NCBI RefSeq assembly: GCF_900157365.1
Contig: NZ_FUEZ01000004.1
Span: forward strand, 2,715,066-2,779,065
Origin: Mycobacterium numidiamassiliense
GTDB lineage: Bacteria; Actinomycetota; Actinomycetes; Mycobacteriales; Mycobacteriaceae
Direction: 5' to 3'
Length of the DNA: 64,000 bases
The translations under genes and the position numbers were made by a program. The notes below the pieces were generated by a model, which was not told the DNA's origin, did not search any database, and worked only from the letters and a program-made list of their open reading frames with translations. Below are positions 8,657-16,598 of the stretch, in pieces. The first letter of the stretch is position 1. Every line of letters begins with the position of its first letter.

Positions 8657-9136
8657 GTGCTTGGCTTTCTCCGTACCTTGTCCCAGTTGAGCAACGTGCC
8701 TCTTGAGCTTCGCGAGGAGCTCGAGGCCGAGGGTCTGATTTTCGTTGCCCAGAAGGTCGGAGTGGTCCGGCATTTCAGCGGTCATGTGCCGGGTGTGTTC
8801 TCCGCGTCGGGTGTCTCCCGCTATACCGGCGCGTTCGCGTTCAGCGCCGCGCGGATTCTGGCCACCTTCCCCGCGCGTGGCGATGCCGGTCTGCGGTCGA
8901 TCGATTGCTCGTGGGACACGGCCCGCGGCCCGGCGGCCGCGACGGCCACCAGGAAGGGCCTGCTGATCGATATCGACCTGCACGGAGTGGATCGCGCTTT
9001 CAGTGGTTCGATGAAGCTGAACTACAAGAGGGCAATCCCTTCTGACGTGCTTTCGGCGTTGCCGTGCACGACGCTACGGTTTCCGGTGCGGCCGGAGTTC
9101 GTGTATCGCGCCGCCGGAGTGCGTCCGAAGCCTTGA
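8657..9136 (+). CDS. Conserved hypothetical protein
   Basis: A 159-residue soluble protein starting at GTG (MLGFLRTLSQLSNVPLEL). I do not recognise a domain. It has no signal peptide or membrane segment. Its beta-rich pattern (VRHFSGHVPG, YTGAFAFSAARIL, GLLIDIDLH) resembles a small beta-barrel or PH-like fold, but this is only an impression. It lies 63 nt after the I42 lipoprotein on the same strand and could be co-transcribed. Confidence 0.7.
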   Translation: MLGFLRTLSQLSNVPLELREELEAEGLIFVAQKVGVVRHFSGHVPGVFSASGVSRYTGAFAFSAARILATFPARGDAGLRSIDCSWDTARGPAAATATRKGLLIDIDLHGVDRAFSGSMKLNYKRAIPSDVLSALPCTTLRFPVRPEFVYRAAGVRPKP

Positions 9137-9180
9137 GGCGGGCTTTGGCGTGGCAGGACCATGCGGCTGTTCGCAACATC

Positions 9181-9198
9181 GATATCGGATGCGATATC
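9181..9198. promoter_or_regulatory. 18-bp operator-like palindrome (site A)
   Basis: GATATCGGATGCGATATC is an inverted repeat with one mismatched pair, flanked by a further C/G pair. It is centred about 70 bp upstream of the ATG of the DsbA-like gene at 9260, with no gene between. The same pattern GATA(G/T)CG-CATGCG-type recurs at 42577-42594 and 42672-42697, suggesting sites for one dimeric regulator. Confidence 0.6.
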
Positions 9199-9259
9199 GG
9201 ATTTCTAGCCACGGCGTCGCACAATGTTGGGTAAGTGAGTTCCAGGCAGAGGAGATGCG

Positions 9260-9958
9260 ATGACGACCGCCGTGGACTTTCACTTCGACCCCATGTGCCC
9301 CTTTGCTTTTCAGACGTCGGTGTGGATGCGTGACGTCCGCGCGCAACTGGGGATCGACATCAACTGGCGGTTCTTCAGCCTGGAGGAGATCAACCGCGAG
9401 GACGGCAAGAAGCATCCGTGGGAGCGCGACTGGTCCTACGGCTGGTCGCTGATGCGGATCGGCGCGCTGCTGCGCCGGACGGACATGGCGTTGCTGGACC
9501 GGTGGTACGAGGCGATCGGACACGAACTGCACGTGGCGGGCGGTAAACCGCATGACCCCGTCGTTGCGCGACGGCTGTTGGTGGGGATCGGTGTCGATGG
9601 GTCGATTTTGGATGCGGCGCTTGATGATTCGACCACCCACGACGAGGTCCGCGCCGACCATCAGCGGGTGGTCGATGCCGGTGGGTACGGCGTGCCGACG
9701 CTGTTTTTCGACGGGCAGTGTCTGTTTGGGCCGGTGTTGGTCGATCCGCCGACCGGGCCGGCTTCTGTGAAATTGTGGGACGTCGTCTCCGGCATGGCTT
9801 CGTTGCCGCATGTGTACGAGCTACAGCGGCCGAAGTCAGCTGCGGATGCTGAACTCATCGGCCGCAGTCTGCGCCCCTACCTCGATGGCCGCGACTGGGT
9901 CAGCATCAATCGCGGAGAGGTGATTGATGTCGAAGGGCTGACGGGCGGACGCGGGTAA
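9260..9958 (+). CDS. DsbA-family thioredoxin-fold protein (mycoredoxin-3 / FrnE relative)
   Basis: This 232-residue protein starts at an ATG preceded by GAGGAG. The first strand leads to DPMCPFAF, the position of the CPxC redox motif in DsbA-like and Rv2466c-type proteins. Here only the first Cys is present and the second is replaced by Ala. The cis-Pro loop GVPTLFFDGQCLFGP follows near residue 150. It could act as a one-Cys glutaredoxin-like (mycothiol-linked) enzyme or as a non-redox isomerase of the HCCA type. Operator site A lies in its upstream region. Confidence 0.85.
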   Translation: MTTAVDFHFDPMCPFAFQTSVWMRDVRAQLGIDINWRFFSLEEINREDGKKHPWERDWSYGWSLMRIGALLRRTDMALLDRWYEAIGHELHVAGGKPHDPVVARRLLVGIGVDGSILDAALDDSTTHDEVRADHQRVVDAGGYGVPTLFFDGQCLFGPVLVDPPTGPASVKLWDVVSGMASLPHVYELQRPKSAADAELIGRSLRPYLDGRDWVSINRGEVIDVEGLTGGRG

Positions 9959-9961
9959 CGT

Positions 9962-9983
9962 TTTGCCCGCCTCTGAGCGACAA
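9962..9983 (+). repeat. Solitary 22-bp arm of the 3.5-kb inverted repeat
   Basis: This stretch is identical over 22 bases to the left arm at 3516-3537 and begins 4 nt after the DsbA-like gene. No matching inverted arm is seen before the next gene at 10069, so only one half of the element is present here. Confidence 0.85.
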
Positions 9984-10068
9984 GTTGCCTCTTCAGCCGC
10001 GAACACCTGCGTGGGTGCAGCATCGGCGGCGTAGCATCGGCTCACGCTCAACGACGAGCCAGGAAAAC

Positions 10069-10890
10069 ATGAGCAGCGACAGCAGCGACGACTCGACCGA
10101 CGTCGACCAATGGGACCCGGGTCTGACCGAGCATGTCATCGCGCTGACTCGACCGATCGTCAAGCGGTATTTCCGTTCTGAGGTGCGGGGTCTAGACAAC
10201 ATCCCGCCGGGCGCATCCCTGGTGGTGGCGAATCATTCCGGCGGCCTGATGACGTTTGACCTGTCGGTGTTCGCCGTCGACTATTACGACACCTATGGGT
10301 ACGACCGACCGCTCTACGCGCTTGCCTTCGACACCGTGTTCGCCGGACCGGCCGCCGACTTTTTCCGGCGCACCGGAGTCATCCGTGCGACGCGAGAGAA
10401 TGCGGCCAAGGCGCTGGCCTCGGGTGCCGTCGTGCTGGTCTTCCCGGGCGGCGACTTCGACGTCTACCGGCCGACCCTGCGGGAGAACGTCATCAACTTC
10501 GACGGCCGAACGGGCTACATCACCACGGCTATGGAGGCCAATGTTCCGATTGTTCCTGCCGTCTCCATCGGCGGGCAGGAAAGCCAGTTGTTCTTGAGTC
10601 GCGGCAAATGGCTCGCGCGTGCGCTCGGGCTCACCAAGCTGGAGCGCAAGCTATTCCGAACGAACATCCTGCCCATAACGTTCGGTTTCCCCTTCGGTTT
10701 AAGTGTGCTAGCGCCGGTCAACATGCCGCTGCCGACCAAGATCGTCACCGAGGTGTTGCCGCCAATCGATCTCGCTGCGAAGTTCGGTGAGGCTGCGGAC
10801 GTCAAAAGGCTCGATGCGCACGTGCGCTGGATCATGCAAAAGGGGCTCAAAACGCTTGCCGCCCAGCGCCATTTCCCGATCATTGGCTGA
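10069..10890 (+). CDS. PlsC-like 1-acylglycerol-phosphate acyltransferase family protein
   Basis: The ATG at 10069 has AGGAA upstream and gives 273 residues. An earlier in-frame start would add a basic, unconserved stretch. Motifs are NHSGG (acyltransferase block I, about residue 52), FFRRTGVIRA, VFPGGDFDVYRP (block III, with Gly in place of the usual Glu in FPEG) and VPIVPAVSIGG (block IV). This pattern is typical of a mycobacterial acyltransferase subgroup acting on phospholipids or glycolipids at the membrane. The exact acceptor is unknown. Confidence 0.87.
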   Translation: MSSDSSDDSTDVDQWDPGLTEHVIALTRPIVKRYFRSEVRGLDNIPPGASLVVANHSGGLMTFDLSVFAVDYYDTYGYDRPLYALAFDTVFAGPAADFFRRTGVIRATRENAAKALASGAVVLVFPGGDFDVYRPTLRENVINFDGRTGYITTAMEANVPIVPAVSIGGQESQLFLSRGKWLARALGLTKLERKLFRTNILPITFGFPFGLSVLAPVNMPLPTKIVTEVLPPIDLAAKFGEAADVKRLDAHVRWIMQKGLKTLAAQRHFPIIG

Positions 10891-10901
10891 CAGCGCTGAC
10901 C

Positions 10902-12287
10902 CTATGCGTCTCGTGCCGCGAAGAGAACACCCGGGTTGAGGATGCCGGCGGGGTCGAAGCTCTGTTTGATTCGGCGCATGAGGTCGACCTTGGCTGGGTC
11001 TTCGAGCTTGAGGTAGTAGGGGCTCTTGGCCCGGCCGAGGCCGTGTTCACCCGAGATCGCGCCGCCCAATTCCATTGCCAGCGCAAAGATGTCGGTCATC
11101 AGCTTCTTCTTTTTGTCGTGGTCCTTGCAGAAGATGGCCAGGTGCACGTTGCCGTCGCCGGCGTGCCCACAGCCCACCGCGGCGCCTCCGGCCTCCGTGG
11201 CCAGACTGCGTGCGCCGGCAAGGAATTTCGGCATCGCGCCGCGTGGGACGACCGTGTCGATGAGGTCGTCGGCGCCCATCGCCTTCAGTGTCCAGAACGC
11301 GTTCTCACGCGCCTCGATCAGTTTACGGGCCGAGCCGCCTTCGAGCACGTAGACGTCGATGGCGCCCAGTTCGGCCATCAGCTCGCCGGCTTTTTCGACG
11401 TCCTCATCCAGGCGCTCTGGGGTCAGATTCTCAAGTGCCACAACCAGATACGCCTGACAGTTGTCGCGGATCTTGTCGGGGATGCCCAGCTCCAGGTTCT
11501 GGGTATGCACGAGCGCGGCCATCGTCATGTTGTCGATGTATTCGACGATGTAGGGGATGAGGCCGCTGGCGAGGATCTTGGGCACCGCCACCATGACCTG
11601 GTCGAAGTCGGCGAACGGCGCGAGCACCGTGGCGCTGTGGTCGAGGCGTGGGTGCAGCTTGACGATCACCTCGGTGGCCAGGGCCAGGGTGCCCTCGGAG
11701 CCGACGATCAGTTGGGTCAGGTCGTAGCCGGCGGACACCTTGGCGATCTTGCCGCCGGTGCGGATGATCTCGCCGGTCGCCAGCACCGCCTGCAGTCCGA
11801 GCACGTTGTGGCGGGCCACCCCGTACTTGACCGCGCGCATGCCGCCGGCGTTGGTGCCGACGTTGCCGCCGACGCTGGACGACAGCTCGCCCGGGTGCAC
11901 CATGTAGCGCAGCCCGGTATCGGCGGTCGCTGCGTCCAGCTCGAGCAGGGTGATCCCGGGTTGGACGACGGCGACCTGGTTGGTGGTGTCGACCTCGAGG
12001 ACCTTGTTCATCCGCTCGAAGGAGATCACCAGCCCGCCCTCGACCGGCACCGCCGCGCCGGACAAGCCGCTGCCCGACCCGCGGGCGGTCACCGGAAGCT
12101 GTTGTTCCGTCGCGACTTTCAGCAGCTGCGCGACCTCTTCGGCGGATGCCGGTCTGGCGAGATAGCCCGGCTTTTGCGGTGCCGTCGTCAACACTTCGTC
12201 GTGCCAGTAGTCCTCGGGGATGGCGTCGCCGGTCAGCAGGTTGTGGCTGCCGACGATGTCCGCGAATTGTGCCGTGATGTCGCCCAT
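10902..12287 (-). CDS. FAD-linked oxidase, GlcD / D-lactate dehydrogenase-like
   Basis: A 461-residue protein of the PCMH-type FAD family. The FAD domain has VTARGSGSGLSGAAVP near residue 75 and HPGELSSSVGGNVGTNAGG near 150. The cap and C-terminal domain has GCGHAGDGNVHL, which supplies metal- and substrate-binding His, then GEHGLGRAKSPYY. It should oxidise a 2-hydroxy acid such as D-lactate, glycolate or 2-hydroxyglutarate. It matches recalled Rv2280 in length and order. It converges on the acyltransferase gene with an 11-nt gap. Confidence 0.92.
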   Translation of the reverse strand: MGDITAQFADIVGSHNLLTGDAIPEDYWHDEVLTTAPQKPGYLARPASAEEVAQLLKVATEQQLPVTARGSGSGLSGAAVPVEGGLVISFERMNKVLEVDTTNQVAVVQPGITLLELDAATADTGLRYMVHPGELSSSVGGNVGTNAGGMRAVKYGVARHNVLGLQAVLATGEIIRTGGKIAKVSAGYDLTQLIVGSEGTLALATEVIVKLHPRLDHSATVLAPFADFDQVMVAVPKILASGLIPYIVEYIDNMTMAALVHTQNLELGIPDKIRDNCQAYLVVALENLTPERLDEDVEKAGELMAELGAIDVYVLEGGSARKLIEARENAFWTLKAMGADDLIDTVVPRGAMPKFLAGARSLATEAGGAAVGCGHAGDGNVHLAIFCKDHDKKKKLMTDIFALAMELGGAISGEHGLGRAKSPYYLKLEDPAKVDLMRRIKQSFDPAGILNPGVLFAARDA

Positions 12288-12329
12288 GATGGCACTCTAG
12301 GCTTTTTCGACCGAGTCATCGGTGCTGGA

Positions 12330-13172
12330 TCAGGCGGGCGGCAGAAGTGTGCCGTGTCGTGCGTGCACCGTATAGCCATCGGCGTAGACCAGCGCCGGCC
12401 CCTTGTCGTTATGTAGATGTCCCTGAGGGTCGCGGCTGATCACCGTCGGACGATCCGTGAGGACGACGGCCTCGCTCATCGGCCACCACCAATCCACCTC
12501 GCGAGAGGCCATACACACAGCGTCCAGCGGTGAGTTCTCCAGTCCCGCCAGGCGTAACGCGCAGGCCATTGAGGCCAGCCATGCGCAATCCCGCCAGAGC
12601 GAAATCTCTTCCCAGAGCGTGTCGGCCGGCGGGTCCTGGAGTTGATACATCAGCTGGTCGTTGAGCTTGTGGCCGTCGACTTGATCCTTGAGTTGACTCC
12701 AAAGCCCGTCCCTCAGGTTGAGTGCGAGTTGGCGCCCCAGCGGATCATTGAGTTGGTGTTCGAGCGGGTCCGAGAGCTGATCTTTGAGCTGCGTCCCGAG
12801 TTGGTCCCCAAGCTGGGCGGTGAGCTGACCCCAGAGTTGTTGTGCGAGCTCGCTTCCCAGCTCATCCACAACCTGATCCCAGGGCTGCCTGCCGAGTAGG
12901 GACCATACAGGACCATCCAGTTGGAATGTCGCGGCGCTTTTGATGATGCCTGCGGCGAACATTCCACCCAAGGGTGAATCCATCCACACGATGAGCTGTG
13001 GTTCGTCGAGGCCCGCGGTCCGGTAGGCGGTGCGAACGCTGGCTTCGGCCCGCGGTTTATCGCAGCGTCGGGTCGACAAACCGGCTGACATCCACCGATC
13101 GGCAACCACGCGGATATCGGCGATTTGGGCACCGGTAAGTGGTGTGTTCAGTGCAACCGGCGGTGTTCCCAC
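12330..13172 (-). CDS. DUF6745-like protein with four-residue leucine repeats
   Basis: A 280-residue protein of unknown function. Its C-terminus (HNDKGPALVYADGYTVHARHG) resembles the end of DUF6745 proteins, as I recall that family. The striking feature is residues 105-161, where a Leu occurs at every fourth position (105, 109, 113 ... 161), mostly as xxQL; Val165 continues the spacing and Leu170, 174 and 178 follow. The region is rich in Gln and Asp. No signal peptide or TM segment is visible. It is expressed from the same strand as the P450 upstream, 24 nt away. Confidence 0.75.
   Translation of the reverse strand: MGTPPVALNTPLTGAQIADIRVVADRWMSAGLSTRRCDKPRAEASVRTAYRTAGLDEPQLIVWMDSPLGGMFAAGIIKSAATFQLDGPVWSLLGRQPWDQVVDELGSELAQQLWGQLTAQLGDQLGTQLKDQLSDPLEHQLNDPLGRQLALNLRDGLWSQLKDQVDGHKLNDQLMYQLQDPPADTLWEEISLWRDCAWLASMACALRLAGLENSPLDAVCMASREVDWWWPMSEAVVLTDRPTVISRDPQGHLHNDKGPALVYADGYTVHARHGTLLPPA
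12639..12860 (-). repeat. Coding 12-bp periodic repeat (xxQL tetrapeptides)
   Basis: On the minus strand this stretch encodes about 18 leucine-containing tetrapeptides of the 280-residue DUF6745-like protein. The 12-nt unit ends in CAG/GAG plus CTC/TTG-type codons. Units have diverged in codon use, so the period is kept better in protein than in DNA. Confidence 0.75.
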
Positions 13173-13196
13173 TCGGTCACAGTAGCTACCTGGCGG

Positions 13197-14465
13197 TCAC
13201 CACGGACGTGGCGTTTGGCGACTTTCTGCGGGGGAGAAAGTGACCGGGAGCGTGCCCAGCCCGGTCATGCTTGGGTTGCCCATGTATTGGTGGACGCCGC
13301 TGAGGTCCACCTCGTAGTCCGGGATGCGGTCGAGCACCGCCTTGACCATGACCTCGGACATCACCCGCGCCAGGTGCGAGCCGATGCACCGATGCGGCCC
13401 GAGGCCGAAGGCGACGTGGCGGTTGGGTGCGCGATCCAGAACGACTTTGTCGGCCCGCTCGAACTCGCGCTCGTCGTGGTTGGCGGCCAGCCAGCTGATG
13501 ATGACTTTGTCGTTCTTCCTGAGGTGTTGCCCGCCGAGGTCGACGTCTCTGGCGACCGTGCGGCTCAGCGACGTGTTGACCGAGAAGTAGCGTAGGAATT
13601 CGTCGGTGGCGGTGCGGAACAGCTCGGGCTGATCGATGAGCTGTTGACGCAGTTCGGGGTGGGTGCCCAGGTGTCTGAGCGTGAGCGCGGTTTGGGAGGT
13701 CGTGGTGTCGACGCCGCCGGCGATCAGGTTCCAGAGGATGTTCAGCAGCTGCGCGTCATCGAGGCGCTTGCCGTCGAATTCGAATTGGATGAGGAAGCTG
13801 GTCAGGTCGTCTTTCGGGTTGGCCCGCCGGGTGGCCGCGTACTCGATGACCTCTTCCATCATGGCGGGCACCTTGGCGATCGCGCTGGTGTACTCCTCGC
13901 TGTCCTGCGGGACGGCCATCACGGAGTGGAAGAGGGTCGCGTACAGGTGCCAGTTGTCGTAGGGCAGGCCCATCAACTTCATGGTCAGGATGGCGGGAAC
14001 CGGGCTGGCGTAGTCGAGCACCAGGTCCATCTCGCCGCCTTTGGCCTTTTGGTCGAGGAACCAGTGGGCCGATTGCTCCATGAACGGCCGCATCCTGTCG
14101 ACCGCGCCCGGCGATAGGAATGGGGCCAGAGCGTGGCGTAGGGCTAGGTGGTAGGGGCCGTCGACCTCGCCGATGCCCAGCGCCGGCTGACCTTCGGGCC
14201 GCGGGATGCCCATCTCGCCCTGGTAGTCGACGCCGTCGTCGGCGTTAGGTTCGTATTTGTGGGCGAACGTGTCGCCGTCTCGGGCCGACTGGCTCACCGC
14301 GTCGTAGCTGCTGAGGTACCAGAAGCCGTCGTAGTTCTCGTTCCAGGCCACTGGACATCGTTGTCGCAGTTCGGCATTGATAATCTGCTGGTTTGCATTG
14401 AACGCGTCGGAGTGGTGGTCGAAGTCGACCACCACGTCGTCGGCGACGTCGGGGCGTGTCGTCAT
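13197..14465 (-). CDS. Cytochrome P450
   Basis: A complete 422-residue P450. I-helix NLIAGGVDTTTSQ, ExxR in DEFLRYF, and heme loop FGLGPHRCIGSHLAR are all present. The Thr pair in the I-helix indicates normal oxygen activation. The CYP family number cannot be fixed by eye, and the substrate is unknown. It is divergent from a glyoxalase-family gene with 91 bp between the start codons, which must hold both promoters. Confidence 0.93.
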   Translation of the reverse strand: MTTRPDVADDVVVDFDHHSDAFNANQQIINAELRQRCPVAWNENYDGFWYLSSYDAVSQSARDGDTFAHKYEPNADDGVDYQGEMGIPRPEGQPALGIGEVDGPYHLALRHALAPFLSPGAVDRMRPFMEQSAHWFLDQKAKGGEMDLVLDYASPVPAILTMKLMGLPYDNWHLYATLFHSVMAVPQDSEEYTSAIAKVPAMMEEVIEYAATRRANPKDDLTSFLIQFEFDGKRLDDAQLLNILWNLIAGGVDTTTSQTALTLRHLGTHPELRQQLIDQPELFRTATDEFLRYFSVNTSLSRTVARDVDLGGQHLRKNDKVIISWLAANHDEREFERADKVVLDRAPNRHVAFGLGPHRCIGSHLARVMSEVMVKAVLDRIPDYEVDLSGVHQYMGNPSMTGLGTLPVTFSPAESRQTPRPW

Positions 14466-14556
14466 TGAGGCCCTCCAACCTGGCGTTGGCGATCGCTTAC
14501 TAAGCTATCTTTGCATTATTACGCTTTTGACGGCAGCGAGGCTACGGAAGGTCGTA

Positions 14557-15009
14557 ATGACAAGTCATCGAACGGTTTTCAATCACGTCGGCCTGTGCGT
14601 CGCTGATCGGGAGCGGTCACGTCGCTTCTACGAGGGCCTGCTCGGGTTTCAGTTCTGGTGGGAGCTCGACCCGCCGGACAATCTCACCGCCCAGGTGGTG
14701 CAGCTTCCCGAACCACTCGGTGTCCATGCGACTTACCTGGTGCGCGACGGCTTTGTGCTTGAACTTCTCGACTACTCGAAGCGTGAGGTTCATGCCGGCG
14801 CTGAGCGTGTCATGGATGAGGTTGGGCTGACACACATTTCATTCTCTGTGTCCGACATTGCTGCCGTGGTGGAGAAGGTCGCAGAATTTGGGGGAACGGT
14901 CGTCGACGCGGCGGTCTCGGACACGATGGCGATGATCCGCGACCCCGACGGGCAACTACTGGAGCTGGTGTCGGATGGGTGGTTAGCGGCGTTGCCGGCG
15001 CGGCCGTAG
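14557..15009 (+). CDS. Glyoxalase / VOC-superfamily protein
   Basis: The start at 14557 (ATG, MTSHRTVFNHVGLCV) follows GGAAGG and removes a spurious 60-residue extension. The 150-residue product has two VOC modules: FNHVGLCVADRERSRRFYEGLLGF, then GLTHISFSVSDIAAVVEKV ending in IRDPDGQLLELV. Metal ligands His and Glu occur at the expected places. It may be a lactoylglutathione-lyase-like or dioxygenase-like enzyme, and its pairing with the divergent P450 hints at a shared catabolic role. Confidence 0.88.
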   Translation: MTSHRTVFNHVGLCVADRERSRRFYEGLLGFQFWWELDPPDNLTAQVVQLPEPLGVHATYLVRDGFVLELLDYSKREVHAGAERVMDEVGLTHISFSVSDIAAVVEKVAEFGGTVVDAAVSDTMAMIRDPDGQLLELVSDGWLAALPARP

Positions 15010-15167
15010 TGCTCTTGTTGCGATGACCTCGCTCTGAGGTCAAGGACTCGTACGACACGGCCTAGGTAGCTCCTGGGTCGCCCTTATCGCGCCCCCAGCA
15101 CGGTGGCGGCGCGCGCAAACCCCTTCGGTGGCATCTGGTGTAGTCTGAATCTTGGCTTGAGGTATCA

Positions 15168-15315
15168 CACACACATATCACCTAAAAACTTACACACGCA
15201 CATCACTTAAAACTTACACACGCACATCACTTAAAACTTACACACACATATCACCTAAAAACTTACACACACATATCACCTAAAAACTTACACACGCACA
15301 TCACCTAAAAACTTA
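15168..15315 (+). repeat. Six AT-rich 24-25 bp tandem direct repeats (iteron-like)
   Basis: Six adjacent units lie at 15168-15192, 15193-15216, 15217-15240, 15241-15265, 15266-15290 and 15291-15315. The unit is CACAC(A/G)CA(T/C)ATCAC(C/T)T followed by a run of four or five A and CTTA. An incomplete seventh unit begins at 15316. The array is about one-third GC, far below the flanking DNA. Together with 15010-15167, which shows no gene, it fills the gap between the VOC gene and the island and marks its left edge. Confidence 0.92.
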
Positions 15316-15424
15316 CACACGCACCCAAACTTTTAGCCGTTGAGCACGGCCCGGCGATGTGCTCGCAAGCCACTCCAAGACAGAGTCCATTACAACCACA
15401 GCCCAGCCCGGCTTCCGAGGCAAG

Positions 15425-15631
15425 GTGGGCAGCGTGCTGGAGGTTGTCGTGTTGTATTGCATTGTGCCGGTCGCGTTGGCGGCCTTTTTGTTTGGAGCGC
15501 GTCTGATTTGGCTGGTTTATTGTGCGTGGATCGCGCATGACCAGCCGACCCGCGCGGCCGAAATTATCGAGTCGTCGGGCAAGTGGGCTCCGAAGTCTTT
15601 GCCATCGCTGCCCTGGGGGAAAGGCCCGTAA
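15425..15631 (+). CDS. Small hypothetical membrane protein
   Basis: A possible 68-residue protein starting at GTG 15425 (or 15434). It has one strong hydrophobic helix (LEVVVLYCIVPVALAAFLFG continuing to about residue 37) and then a polar tail with a Trp-Gly-Lys end. No Shine-Dalgarno is clear. It sits just inside the island, before the integrase relic. It may be a small phage or element membrane protein, or a non-coding open frame. Confidence 0.4.
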   Translation: MGSVLEVVVLYCIVPVALAAFLFGARLIWLVYCAWIAHDQPTRAAEIIESSGKWAPKSLPSLPWGKGP

Positions 15632-15664
15632 TTTGGCCCCGCCTACCTGTCCTTGGTCGCCTAG

Positions 15665-15979
15665 CCGTGCTTTGCGGCTCGGCGGGCGGCCCAGTCACTG
15701 GGCAACTTGGTCTCCCGGGTAGCCGCGCACCTCGCCGCGAGGGCGCTTGTGCACACGTTCGCCACGCTACAACTATCGGCGGGCGTCCAATTCATGCAGG
15801 TGTCGAAGTGGCTGGGGCGCAGCACCTTTACACTGACACTGGACGTGTACGGGGACTACATACCAGAAGAGGACGGCGGCGCGCTCAACAATCTGCCCGA
15901 GCCGTCCGCTCCGGCCAAGCAAGCCGACCTGCCGAGCAACGTGGTGCAGCCATTCGGTCGGTCGCTTCATATTGGCTAA
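15665..15979 (+). pseudogene. Tyrosine recombinase (phage integrase) C-terminal remnant
   Basis: The frame is open from just after a stop at 15662-15664. It encodes LVHTFATLQLSAGVQFMQ, VSKWLGRSTFTLTLD and VYGDYIPEEDG, which matches the end of the catalytic domain of phage-type integrases (usual LRHTFAT, LGH, and the Tyr nucleophile in TxxxYxHL). The upstream domain, including the first catalytic Arg, is missing; the Arg before HTFAT is replaced by Val and the LGH His by Arg. The enzyme is therefore dead. It shows that an integrative element once entered here. Confidence 0.8.
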
Positions 15980-15989
15980 TGTAGGCCGT

Positions 15990-16598
15990 GTGAATGCGCC
16001 TGCAGCGGGTGTTTACCCGACACAGTCGGAGTTGCTGGGCGCCGAGCCCATGTTTGACTGGATCGACCGGCATTTTCTTCGAAGCGATCCTTTTGCCTTC
16101 GCAGACGCCGATTTTCAGGAGTTTGCGTTTCGCTGTTCAGCGGGGTTCAAAGTTGATCCAAATGGCGTCTTTTGTGCTGGTTCGGGCGCTGTTGGTTTGT
16201 CAATTAATCCAGGAAAGATAGCGGGAGGCAATCTCAAGTCGTTCGATGATAAATCCGATCTCGATATTGCGCTTATTTCCGAGATGCATTTCGAGCTTGC
16301 GTGGAGGAATCTTCGCGAACGCGCTCATCCTGCGCTCAACGAGCTTGAGGGCAAGTTTATCGACGCAATAAACCACCAGAGAAAGCGATTTTTCGATGGC
16401 GCTATTTTGACAAACAAGCTCCTCACGTACTTGGACTTTGGTCCGTATTGGTTTCCCGCCAGGACAAGCATTTCTGAGTATGTGGCCATCACGTTTGGCC
16501 GAGAGGTAAAAGTCAATTTGTGGCTATATCGCGACTACTGGAGTCTGCGCAGCTACATCGCAACTGGCATAACAAAGTGTAAGGGGCGCACGCTATGA
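15990..16598 (+). CDS. Nucleotidyltransferase-fold protein (possible toxin/defence gene)
   Basis: From a GTG at 15990 the product is 202 residues; TTG 15972 and ATG 16050 are other possible starts and no ribosome site decides. It contains the polymerase-beta-type nucleotidyltransferase signature: GSGAVGLS at residues 64-71, then KSDLDIAL at 88-95 with the paired acidic residues Asp90 and Asp92. The rest is not familiar. Base composition is markedly lower in GC than the core genes. Its last 4 bases overlap the start of the DUF262 gene, so the two proteins are translationally coupled and probably act together. Confidence 0.7.
   Translation: MNAPAAGVYPTQSELLGAEPMFDWIDRHFLRSDPFAFADADFQEFAFRCSAGFKVDPNGVFCAGSGAVGLSINPGKIAGGNLKSFDDKSDLDIALISEMHFELAWRNLRERAHPALNELEGKFIDAINHQRKRFFDGAILTNKLLTYLDFGPYWFPARTSISEYVAITFGREVKVNLWLYRDYWSLRSYIATGITKCKGRTL

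Noticed and set aside
15168..15315. Possible CRISPR array
   Set aside because: The units touch each other with no unique spacers and no cas genes are near; they are simple tandem repeats.
15665..15979. Functional integrase
   Set aside because: The catalytic N-terminal half is missing and two catalytic positions are substituted.
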